From: an uncultured Dorea sp. | GTDB lineage: Bacteria > Bacillota > Clostridia > Lachnospirales > Lachnospiraceae | Length of the DNA stretch: 21,987 nucleotides | Assembly: GCA_910587575.1 (NCBI GenBank) | Contig: CAJULU010000047.1 | Span: 13,700-35,686, forward strand | Reading direction: 5' to 3' | Shown here: piece after piece, positions 16,157-21,987 of the stretch | How the letters are laid out: each line of letters begins with the position of its first letter | Position numbering within the stretch: the first letter of the stretch is position 1 | Notes under the pieces: generated by a model | Seen by the model: the letters and a program-made list of their open reading frames with translations, nothing else | Told to the model about the DNA's origin: nothing | Database searches by the model: none | Program-made: the position numbers and the translations under genes

Positions 16157-16217
16157 TCTGACGTATATCTGAACAACTGACGGATCCTGCGGGATACCGG
16201 TCTGACAGCCGGAACCA

Positions 16218-17642
16218 TCAATAATGAACAATCACCGGTACTCCGACCTCAATTAAATTATATAACTCCGCCGCTTTGTCCAGAGGCATATTCACACATC
16301 CATGGGAACCGACGCTCTGATTCAGGGAGCCGCCGAACGCCCTCTGCCAGGTAGCATCATGAAAACCGACCCCCTGCCAGGTAATCCGCATCCAGTAGCT
16401 GACCGGCGTCTCATATTCCGGTTTTCCGGTTGCCGGATTCGTCTCCCCAACCAGAACCTTATCAAGCTTCTTCTCTAAGATACTGTACACGCCCTCCGGC
16501 GTAACCCGGGAAGGAGTAGGCAGCCCGGTCACCACATCCGACTCAAGCGCCACGGAACCATCGATCACGTACCACATGTGCTGCGCACTTAAGTCTACCT
16601 CTGCATAAGTGCTTCCCCAGTCCGGCATGGAATGTGACGCCGCAGTCCCGCTGTTATAATACTGAGGTTCCTTGGCAATGACTTCCTGGTTGTTCAGCGC
16701 ATTCATAATGGTCTGAAACTCCGTATCTTCATCAATTGACCAGCCATAAGTCCCTCCGGTCACAGTTGCACTCCTTCCAGACGGCGTGGTAAACGTCCTG
16801 GTGGTTCCCACCGTGTCATACTGGTTCCCGAACTGTTCCAGCCACCCTCTGACGGCATTTTCATCTACGATTACGTTCATATCCCCGTCTACGGACAGCC
16901 AGGTAGAAATCACCGACTGGTCAATTACCACAGGGACGTCCATGTTGTAAGTAATGCTCGCCTTACAATACCCGTTCATCTTGTCACAGGCCTGCTTTAC
17001 CTCTTCCGACTCTGAGGTAAACCTTGGAGCCTCATAACATCCCTGTTCCTTCAGATCCATCTCCGGGGAAAGCTGCATGACTGAGGCAACCACCTTCTCC
17101 TTCATGGACTCCGGCGTCACGGCGATTCCATAAGCTTCCGGGGTGATGACAAACTGGCTGCCGTCATATGTGGGTGCGGCAGACTGGGCAGGCGTCTGCC
17201 CTGCCTGTATGATGCCAAGAGAATTGATCTTTTCCATAAGCTTCCCGTCATCGTAAGACACATCAAACGTAATCTCGGCCTTATTTTTATCAAAAAACGC
17301 TTTCGGCCACGTAAATGCATCCTGTTCTTCCAGAACACGTTCAATCTCTCCGTTCTCTTTATAAGACATAAGAATCTCATCACTTCGGATGCTCTCTTCC
17401 CCTCCGTTAATATCTTTCAGAACCAGGCTGTATTCCTCTACCTTCTCTTTAAAAAACTGCTCTGCCTCTGATACGCTCTGGCCGGAAAAACTATAACCAT
17501 TAATCTCCGTATTCATCAAAAAATGACGGGTAAAGAAAATAGAAACCCCGATATAGGCCAGTGCAATAGCAATCATACTTCCTCCGGCTATGTACATACC
17601 GATCTCCATACCCTTCTTTTTTCTTTTCTTTCGTCTTCCCAT
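16218..17642 (-). CDS. Membrane-anchored L,D-transpeptidase (PG-binding_4 plus YkuD)
   Basis: A 474-residue cell-wall enzyme. A strongly basic N-terminus (MGRRKKRKKK) and one membrane segment (about 15-34) anchor it with the rest outside. The middle has features of the PG-binding_4 region (NGYSFSGQSVSEAEQFFKEKV and later GGTYGWSID). The C-terminal YkuD domain (from about 345) has FHDATW and the catalytic SHGCVNM motif with nucleophile C449. Such enzymes form 3-3 peptidoglycan crosslinks or attach proteins, and resist many beta-lactams. AGAGGG precedes the ATG. It has its own promoter and lies after the terminator of the ABC exporter genes. Confidence 0.94.
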   Translation of the reverse strand: MGRRKKRKKKGMEIGMYIAGGSMIAIALAYIGVSIFFTRHFLMNTEINGYSFSGQSVSEAEQFFKEKVEEYSLVLKDINGGEESIRSDEILMSYKENGEIERVLEEQDAFTWPKAFFDKNKAEITFDVSYDDGKLMEKINSLGIIQAGQTPAQSAAPTYDGSQFVITPEAYGIAVTPESMKEKVVASVMQLSPEMDLKEQGCYEAPRFTSESEEVKQACDKMNGYCKASITYNMDVPVVIDQSVISTWLSVDGDMNVIVDENAVRGWLEQFGNQYDTVGTTRTFTTPSGRSATVTGGTYGWSIDEDTEFQTIMNALNNQEVIAKEPQYYNSGTAASHSMPDWGSTYAEVDLSAQHMWYVIDGSVALESDVVTGLPTPSRVTPEGVYSILEKKLDKVLVGETNPATGKPEYETPVSYWMRITWQGVGFHDATWQRAFGGSLNQSVGSHGCVNMPLDKAAELYNLIEVGVPVIVHY

Positions 17643-17682
17643 GCTGTACCCTCTTTCGTCTTTTCATTACAATTTCCTATTG

Positions 17683-17712
17683 ATTATATCATCTCTTCCC
17701 TTTCTTTTTCAA
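17683..17712 (-). promoter_or_regulatory. Promoter of the L,D-transpeptidase gene
   Basis: On the minus strand TTGAAA (17707-17712), 18 bases, TATAAT (17683-17688), with TG one base before the -10 (extended -10). The start codon follows about 40 bases downstream of the -10. Confidence 0.7.
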
Positions 17713-17731
17713 TTCCATTTGCATAATTGGT

Positions 17732-17777
17732 AAAAAAAATCCATCTGTGCACCGAAGATAACAGATACACAGATGGA
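17732..17777 (-). terminator. Intrinsic terminator of the ABC exporter operon
   Basis: A 12-bp stem (17740-17751 with 17766-17777, one G-U pair; arms TCCATCTGTG/CACAGATGGA) is followed on the minus strand by eight T residues (17732-17739). It lies just after the permease stop and just upstream of the next promoter. Confidence 0.88.
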
Positions 17778-17794
17778 AAATCATCCCTTTTTCC

Positions 17795-19915
17795 TTAAAA
17801 ATCCGCCTCCACATTCCGCCGGAAGCTCACATAAGTCGTGATAAAATACAGCCCGTAAATCCCGAAGAACAACAGAAACGTCAGTCCGAAGTAATCAATC
17901 ACCGCCGAGTGGATGCCCGTATAGAAGATAAATTTCCCGCTCATGAACACGGACACGCTTCCGCCTATGACACAGGCAAGGAACACGGGACACAGATAAT
18001 AGCAGACAAGCTGTTTCAATATCACCATCCCAATCTCCCGCCGGTTCATCCCCAGTTTCTGAAGAACGCCGTAGCGGAACCGGTATCTGGCAGAATCACT
18101 GAGCTGATGGACAGACAGCACCGTCAATGCCACACACAGGAACACAAGCCCGATATAAAAGCAGGGAAAGATCAGCGTAGACAGCATATACTTCGTCTCC
18201 GGAATCAGATTATCCCGCACCATATTCGTCAGCGACATCACCACAATCGTATCCGAACCGCAGCAGGAATTTCTGGACATCAGCCGATGTCCCTCGGAAT
18301 CGTCTTCCTCCTCGTCCTCATACTCCGGTTCTGTCAGGTCATCCAGCCTCTTTCCCAGCCCCATCGGCGCTTCCCCTTCAATATCCACGGCCATCTCGGC
18401 ATAATAAGGCGTAAGGGAGGAAACCGCCCCGTCCGGCACAACAATCACATAATCTCCTCCGTTATGTCCGTCCTGGGAAAAGGACTCAGAATAAAACCCT
18501 GCAAAATCAAGCTCCCCGTTGTCTCCTTCTATCTGAATATCATCCGGCATCCCTTCCACTTCCCCCCGGATCCGTTCTTTAATATGAATGAGATACTCCT
18601 GCTCAGAAAGCCGGACCTGGGAAAGCCCAAGCATCCTGCGCAGATGATTATAGTCTGTCAGCTTCATATAAGTATCATATCTGCAGTAAAAGGCGTGGTC
18701 TTCCAGACCCTTTTCTATTTTCTTACGATCGGGGCTGCCGTCTTTCTTCTGATACATCGTCCCAAAGACTTTTAAATGGCTGCTCAGCCATACATTTACC
18801 TGATCCGCCCGCTCAGCCCCTTCTTCCTGATTTTTCTCCGGAACCAACGCATAGATCTGATACCGTAAGACATCCAGCACCCGGGCCTCTTCTTCGATCA
18901 CTTCCATCTCATCTGCGAAATCGTCCTTCACATCATCACTGTTGACCTGCACGTCAAAGGGGAATTTCGTCTCAAGCAGTTTATTCTGGTAATCACTGAA
19001 CATCAGCGCAATCGTACATCCCAGAAAGGCGATGGTAAATAATGCTGTCAGCGTCCCCATGGTAAAGCTCATGGTCTTAATCTTCGAGGAAAACTGTCTC
19101 AGAAGGAACAGATTCTCTCCCTGGAAGACTCCGTTCCCTCGTCTCCTCACATAGCACACCAGCCAGGATGAGAGTCCGGTATAGAACAGATAGATTACCA
19201 GCACAATTCCTATGAGAAAGAAGAGCACATCGCCCATATCCTGGATCCCGCCGGAAAAGATGAAGACGGCAAAGACCAGGAGAAACAGAAGCGCCGCCGG
19301 GAACAGCCATTTCTTCAGCTGCTCATGGGATTCCCGGATTTCCTCATTCTTCTTCCGGGCTTCCATCAGATCCCGGATATTCATCTTCCGGAATCTCCTG
19401 CCGCTGCGTAAAAGGGCCAGGAGATAACACCCTGCATAGCAGCCTGCCGTCATCAGAATACAGGATCCGTTGAATTCCATATGGATATCATATTGCATCT
19501 GGATCATGCTGTAGAGAATGGCCATGATTACCTGCTGCACAAGGACGCCCAGCGCCATTCCGATGAAAAAGGCTCCTGTTCCAAGCAGGGCATTTTCCCG
19601 GATATACAGACGGGCAATCTCCTTCTTCTGCATGCCGATCAGAAGGTAGATCCCGAACTCCTGGCTCCGTTTCTCGAGCATAAACCGGACCATATAATTG
19701 ATCAGCCAGGCAACGATCAGTACGATAAAAAAGGTGGCAAGCCCCACCAGAGCGATCATGATTCCAGCTATATCGAACATTTCTCCGATATCTTCGGTAA
19801 AGATCAGACTGTTGAAAGCGAACATCAGAGCCGTCACAAAGGTCATAGTGAGAAAGTACACCAGGTAATCTCTGGCAGAACGCCTGACATTGCGGAACGC
19901 AAGTTTGCTGAACAT
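17795..19915 (-). CDS. BceB-like ABC transporter permease (FtsX family)
   Basis: A 706-residue FtsX-type permease. By eye it has ten membrane segments: seven before about residue 310, then a large outside domain (about 310-590), then three more. This is the BceB/VraG layout of exporters that free cell-wall targets from antimicrobial peptides such as bacitracin or lantibiotics. The external domain contains an acidic run (EDEEEDDSEGH) followed by a Cys pair. An open frame begins at a GTG at 19927, but that codon overlaps the AGGAGGTGA ribosome binding site; the ATG at 19915 is eight bases after it and is chosen, leaving a 4-base gap after the ATPase gene. No histidine kinase or response regulator gene is adjacent, unlike most BceAB loci. 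Confidence 0.88.
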   Translation of the reverse strand: MFSKLAFRNVRRSARDYLVYFLTMTFVTALMFAFNSLIFTEDIGEMFDIAGIMIALVGLATFFIVLIVAWLINYMVRFMLEKRSQEFGIYLLIGMQKKEIARLYIRENALLGTGAFFIGMALGVLVQQVIMAILYSMIQMQYDIHMEFNGSCILMTAGCYAGCYLLALLRSGRRFRKMNIRDLMEARKKNEEIRESHEQLKKWLFPAALLFLLVFAVFIFSGGIQDMGDVLFFLIGIVLVIYLFYTGLSSWLVCYVRRRGNGVFQGENLFLLRQFSSKIKTMSFTMGTLTALFTIAFLGCTIALMFSDYQNKLLETKFPFDVQVNSDDVKDDFADEMEVIEEEARVLDVLRYQIYALVPEKNQEEGAERADQVNVWLSSHLKVFGTMYQKKDGSPDRKKIEKGLEDHAFYCRYDTYMKLTDYNHLRRMLGLSQVRLSEQEYLIHIKERIRGEVEGMPDDIQIEGDNGELDFAGFYSESFSQDGHNGGDYVIVVPDGAVSSLTPYYAEMAVDIEGEAPMGLGKRLDDLTEPEYEDEEEDDSEGHRLMSRNSCCGSDTIVVMSLTNMVRDNLIPETKYMLSTLIFPCFYIGLVFLCVALTVLSVHQLSDSARYRFRYGVLQKLGMNRREIGMVILKQLVCYYLCPVFLACVIGGSVSVFMSGKFIFYTGIHSAVIDYFGLTFLLFFGIYGLYFITTYVSFRRNVEADF

Positions 19916-19919
19916 GGTT

Positions 19920-20672
19920 TTATTCACCTCCTGTCAGGGCAAGCACATCCAGAATCTCATTCAGAAATTCCCGCCTGTCCTTTGAGCCCCGCAGCAGTTC
20001 ATGGAAAATCCGGCCGTCCTTCAAGAACAGGATCCGGCTGCAGTAGCTGGCGGAAAACGCATCATGGGTTACCATCAGAATGGTGGCATTCCATTTCCGG
20101 TTCATGTCAGTAAATGTCTCAAGCAGTGTCTGGGCAGACCGGGAATCCAATGCCCCGGTAGGCTCATCCGCCAGAATCAGACGGGGACGGTTCACCAGGG
20201 CTCTGGCACAGGCACACCGCTGCTTCTGCCCGCCCGACACCTGGTAGGGAAACTGGTCCCGCACGTCTTCGATGCAAAGAAGTCTTAAGATCTCGTCACA
20301 TTTTTGCTGGATTTCCTTCTTTCCCTCTTTGCGCAGAGCCATGGCAAGGATAATGTTTTCTTCGATGGTCAGTGTGTCCAGAAGATTATAGTCCTGGAAC
20401 ACAAAGCCCAGATTCGCCTTTCGGAATCTGGCAAGATCATTTTCATTCATTTCCGCAATGTCCGTATCCCCGTACCAGATGTGACCTGCCGTGGCCCGGT
20501 CGATGGTGGACAACAGATTCAGCAAAGTGGTCTTCCCGGAGCCGGAGGCCCCCATCACTCCCATGAACTCTCCCTGGGCCACAGTAAAACTGACCCGGTC
20601 AATGGCCTTGGTTACATTCGAGGCATTGCCATAATATTTTTCAACATCACATACCCGGATATAGTCCTTCAT
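19920..20672 (-). CDS. BceA-like ABC transporter ATP-binding protein
   Basis: A 250-residue ATPase of the MacB/LolD/BceA class. Walker A GASGSGKT is at 41-48, Q-loop Q93 in FVFQDYNLL, signature VSGGQKQR (145-152), Walker B LILADE (165-170) with D-loop ALDSRS, and H-loop H203 in MVTHD. The signature starts V rather than L and continues CACARAL where VAIARAL is usual; both keep the key SGGQ and ARAL. GGGAGAG precedes the ATG. It is the first gene of the pair and its last codons hold the permease ribosome binding site. Confidence 0.93.
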   Translation of the reverse strand: MKDYIRVCDVEKYYGNASNVTKAIDRVSFTVAQGEFMGVMGASGSGKTTLLNLLSTIDRATAGHIWYGDTDIAEMNENDLARFRKANLGFVFQDYNLLDTLTIEENIILAMALRKEGKKEIQQKCDEILRLLCIEDVRDQFPYQVSGGQKQRCACARALVNRPRLILADEPTGALDSRSAQTLLETFTDMNRKWNATILMVTHDAFSASYCSRILFLKDGRIFHELLRGSKDRREFLNEILDVLALTGGE

Positions 20673-20710
20673 GTATAGTCTCTCCCTTCTGTCGTGAATG
20701 CTTCCGGAAT

Positions 20711-20783
20711 TTTTTCCTGTCAGTCTTATCTTACCAGAAACGAACGGTCGGTAGTATCGGTTTTTCTTGCAGTTATCTTACAG
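20711..20783. repeat. Duplicated block upstream of the ABC exporter genes
   Basis: Two direct copies of about 25 bases lie at 20711-20737 and 20761-20783, 50 bases apart at their starts. Both begin TTTTTC and share TTATCTTAC (20726-20734 and 20773-20781) followed by AG. Between them lies CGAACGGTCGGT. On the minus strand the copies read as TAAGAT followed by a T-poor tail and may be -10-like or regulator sites. Placement 40-110 bases before the ATPase start suggests control of the exporter. Confidence 0.5.
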
Positions 20784-20830
20784 TTTTGAAAGATTGCCGG
20801 GGTTCCTTTGTTTGACCTTGTAAGTGTATT

Positions 20831-20886
20831 GTACACCCATTATGAGTGCATTTTTCCAAATAGATATACACTCATCTTGGGTGTAT
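20831..20886. promoter_or_regulatory. Pair of operator-like dyads
   Basis: Two 15-base dyads of form CACYCAnnnTGRGTG lie at 20834-20848 and 20869-20883, centres 35 bases apart. They are also inverted repeats of each other, 15 of 17 bases matching over 20832-20848 and 20869-20885. A further half site GTGTA is at 20824-20828. The downstream dyad is immediately followed by TATAGT (20884-20889), a possible -10 for the small gene at 20930. They could bind a dimeric regulator or form a cruciform. Confidence 0.5.
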
Positions 20887-20929
20887 AGTAATTTCAACAC
20901 GAAAACAATGTGGTAAAGGCGGTGAAAAG

Positions 20930-21109
20930 ATGGTACAAGATATGACTGAAAAAGAACTAATCACAACAATGATTGACAAATATACCGATTTGCAGTGCAT
21001 AAAAAAAGCAAATGGTGACTATGAAAACTCGGAGCTTGACTATCAACTAAAGGTTATCAAAAATAAGTTATCTGCTTTTGGTATTCCGACCAAAGAATAT
21101 GAAATGTAA
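20930..21109 (+). CDS. Small 59-residue hypothetical protein of mobile-element type
   Basis: Starting ATG at 20930, preceded by AAGGCGGTG about five bases upstream, the frame encodes MVQDMTEKELITTMIDKY.., 59 residues ending at TAA (21107-21109). It is charged, helical in character and without membrane segments; no known function was recognised. Codon use is AT-rich, unlike the genes to its left. It is directly followed in the same frame by a J-domain remnant, a neighbour pattern that suggests an integrative element or plasmid origin. The strong ribosome binding site and clean frame argue that it is a real gene. Confidence 0.6.
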   Translation: MVQDMTEKELITTMIDKYTDLQCIKKANGDYENSELDYQLKVIKNKLSAFGIPTKEYEM

Positions 21110-21270
21110 CAAGTCCAGACATTGGATGAACTCAGAAAGCAATATAAGGACTTGCTAAAGAAGTATCACCCAGATAACGGCGGTTCAGAAGAGGCTGCCA
21201 AGGCAGGGATGAGTGGTTTATATGAAAAAAAGAGTCTGACAGATTTATTTATGCGGTCTGACAGGCTCTG
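21110..21270 (+). pseudogene. Truncated J-domain (DnaJ-like) remnant
   Basis: In the frame following the TAA at 21107 the translation runs QVQTLDELRKQYKDLLKKYHPDNGG, the helix II and HPD loop of a J-domain, up to about 21190. It then changes to unrelated sequence that runs into the terminator hairpin and stops with TGA near 21268-21270. There is no ATG or ribosome binding site at the front (a TTG at 21122 is the only candidate), and helix III and the rest of the protein are missing. J-domains stimulate Hsp70 ATPases; this fragment retains HPD but is not expected to be functional. It marks a deletion or recombination joint. Confidence 0.65.
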
Positions 21271-21278
21271 ATTTTTTG
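21231..21278. terminator. Bidirectional intrinsic terminator
   Basis: Stem 21231-21243 (AGAGTCTGACAGA) with 21257-21269 (TCTGACAGGCTCT), 12 of 13 positions paired with one A-A mismatch. On the plus strand it is followed by six T residues (21272-21277); on the minus strand the stem is followed by a run of seven T. It separates the plus-strand small gene from the minus-strand gene ending at 21281. Confidence 0.85.
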
Positions 21279-21280
21279 TT

Positions 21281-21598
21281 CTATATAATGGCTTTATTTT
21301 GCGTTTTAAGCCTCTCCTCCAACTCACTAATCTTCCTCATAATCTCCTTAAAAATTCTCTCCTTCAGCAAATCCATCCTATCACATTCCATTTCACACTC
21401 TCCCCTGACATCCATCATAAAATCCGGATTACCCCGAAAGAACCTCTCCCGCTCTTCCTCAGTAAGATTTATCGTGTATTCCTCATAAAAATCCAAAACG
21501 TCACCCATAAAAAAATCAAAGAATCTCTGCAACTGTTCCGCTGACATACATATTTCACTTGGTTTTGGCACATTATATTTCAATATCGCTATCCTCAT
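21281..21598 (-). CDS. Hypothetical protein, 105 residues
   Basis: An unrecognised soluble protein rich in E, K, R and M. It starts MRIAILKYNVPKPSEICM, has an aromatic helix LQRFFDFFMGDVLDFYEEY (about 23-41), LTEEERERFFRGNPDFM, and a C-terminal helical stretch with heptad-like spacing (about 75-100). No signal peptide, membrane segment or catalytic motif was seen. The start at 21598 follows an in-frame stop four codons upstream, so it is the first possible ATG in frame, but its ribosome binding site is poor (AGG directly before it; AGAGG sits about 16 bases away). It is transcribed divergently from the XRE gene from a strong promoter that holds an operator copy. Context suggests it is controlled by that repressor; function unknown. 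Confidence 0.7.
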   Translation of the reverse strand: MRIAILKYNVPKPSEICMSAEQLQRFFDFFMGDVLDFYEEYTINLTEEERERFFRGNPDFMMDVRGECEMECDRMDLLKERIFKEIMRKISELEERLKTQNKAII

Positions 21599-21625
21599 CC
21601 TACATTAATTTATCCTCTTCTAAAG

Positions 21626-21654
21626 ATTTTAGAGTTTATAACTCTAATTGTCAA
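21626..21654 (-). promoter_or_regulatory. Promoter of the 105-residue gene with internal operator
   Basis: On the minus strand TTGACA (21649-21654), 17 bases, TAAAAT (21626-21631): perfect -35 and five of six in the -10. The spacer is almost wholly occupied by the palindromic operator at 21629-21647. The -35 overlaps the -35 of the divergent XRE promoter. Confidence 0.8.
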
Positions 21655-21672
21655 TAGCGTTTATGACTCTAA
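21629..21672. promoter_or_regulatory. Two tandem palindromic operators in the divergent control region
   Basis: Operator 1 (21629-21647) is TTAGAGTTTATAACTCTAA, a perfect 8-bp inverted repeat around TAT. Operator 2 (21654-21672) matches it at 16 of 19 positions and keeps the right half ACTCTAA. Their centres are 25 bases apart. Each lies in the spacer of one of two divergent promoters. Binding by the adjacent XRE protein is inferred from position and symmetry. Confidence 0.75.
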
Positions 21673-21675
21673 GAT
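21648..21675 (+). promoter_or_regulatory. Promoter of the XRE gene with internal operator
   Basis: On the plus strand TTGTCA (21648-21653), 16 bases, TAAGAT (21670-21675). The spacer contains operator 2. The predicted transcript starts about 15 bases before the start codon, leaving room for the AGGTGA ribosome binding site. Confidence 0.6.
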
Positions 21676-21697
21676 ACAATGTTTCAGAGGTGAGACT

Positions 21698-21922
21698 ATG
21701 GACTACAAAGAGCGTATCCGTGCTTTACGTGAAGATAACGATTTTACTCAAACTAAAATATCAGATATCTTAAATATCGGTCAGCGGACTTATGCAGACT
21801 ACGAATATGGCAAAACCCGTATTCCTGTTGATTCTTTGATTAAACTTGCCAGATTCTATGATGTGGATATGAATTATATTTCTGGTATAAGCAACAAGCG
21901 AAATAAGTTTCCCGTGGAATAA
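21698..21922 (+). CDS. XRE-family helix-turn-helix repressor
   Basis: A 74-residue Cro/CI-type regulator made of little more than the DNA-binding domain. The helix-turn-helix covers about residues 16-40 (FTQTKISDILNIGQRTYADYEYGKTRIP), followed by the usual SLIKLARFYDVDMNYISG helices. AGAGGTGA lies before the ATG. Operator copies directly upstream suggest it represses itself and the divergent 105-residue gene. Such small repressors are common in prophages, integrative elements and toxin-antitoxin-like modules; nothing here tells which. Confidence 0.92.
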   Translation: MDYKERIRALREDNDFTQTKISDILNIGQRTYADYEYGKTRIPVDSLIKLARFYDVDMNYISGISNKRNKFPVE

Positions 21923-21987
21923 TACCATGCTTCAGAGGTCATTTTGTGTAAGTCAATATCTAAATAGACTCATATTATCAAGAGAAG
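21923..21987. other. End of window after the XRE gene
   Basis: AT-rich sequence without a gene. It contains ATGCTTCAGAGGT (21927-21939), nearly the same as the sequence over the XRE ribosome binding site, and ends with AAGAGAAG, which could be a ribosome binding site for a gene beyond the window. Confidence 0.3.

Noticed and set aside
19916..19927. GTG start for the ABC permease
   Set aside because: The GTG overlaps the AGGAGGTGA ribosome binding site, which is correctly spaced for the ATG at 19915.
21110..21230. Functional J-domain gene using a TTG start
   Set aside because: No ribosome binding site, no helix III and no downstream body; better explained as a remnant.
21257..21269. Direct repeat TCTGACAG (21235 and 21257) as an attachment-site duplication
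   Set aside because: Both copies are accounted for as the two near-symmetric arms of the terminator stem.

Overview
The window looks like a chromosomal segment of a spore-forming, gut-type Clostridia, most likely Lachnospiraceae. This rests on gene content (spoIVB, the Asp23/NusB/exonuclease VII/isoprenoid/ArgR/RecN block, PG-binding_4 plus YkuD transpeptidase, BceAB-like exporter), strong AGGAGG-type ribosome binding sites, and moderate GC over the first 20.7 kb. The species cannot be named from sequence reading alone.

Positions 12706 down to 3769 (minus strand) form one long, tightly spaced operon: yqhY (Asp23 family), nusB, xseA, xseB, ispA-type prenyl synthase, dxs, tlyA, nadK, argR, recN. 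A sigma-A promoter lies in front of yqhY. Gene order matches the Bacillus subtilis yqhY-to-recN block, except that folD is absent between nusB and xseA and nadK is present between tlyA and argR. A hairpin follows recN. Then come two genes that do not belong to the usual block, a YtcJ-like amidohydrolase and an EamA transporter, translationally overlapping. spoIVB follows behind its own sigma-G/F-like promoter. The window ends in the spoIVB-downstream region, where Spo0A-box-like sites suggest that spo0A lies just outside.

Positions 12846-17642 hold prfC (minus, two tandem promoters), a divergent MATE efflux gene (plus), a long perfect-type hairpin between convergent genes, and a membrane-anchored L,D-transpeptidase (minus, own extended -10 promoter). 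Positions 17795-20672 hold a BceAB-like ABC exporter (ATPase then permease) with a strong intrinsic terminator and a duplicated sequence block upstream. No two-component system is visible beside it.

From about 20.8 kb to the end the sequence becomes clearly AT-rich and looks accessory. It holds paired operator-like dyads, a 59-residue small protein, a truncated J-domain remnant, a bidirectional terminator, an unrecognised 105-residue protein, and a divergent XRE-type repressor. The divergent control region of the last two is compact: opposite promoters share one -35 hexamer, and each spacer holds a copy of the same palindromic operator. This is the most distinctive regulatory structure in the window. 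No tRNA, rRNA, CRISPR array or intact transposase was seen.
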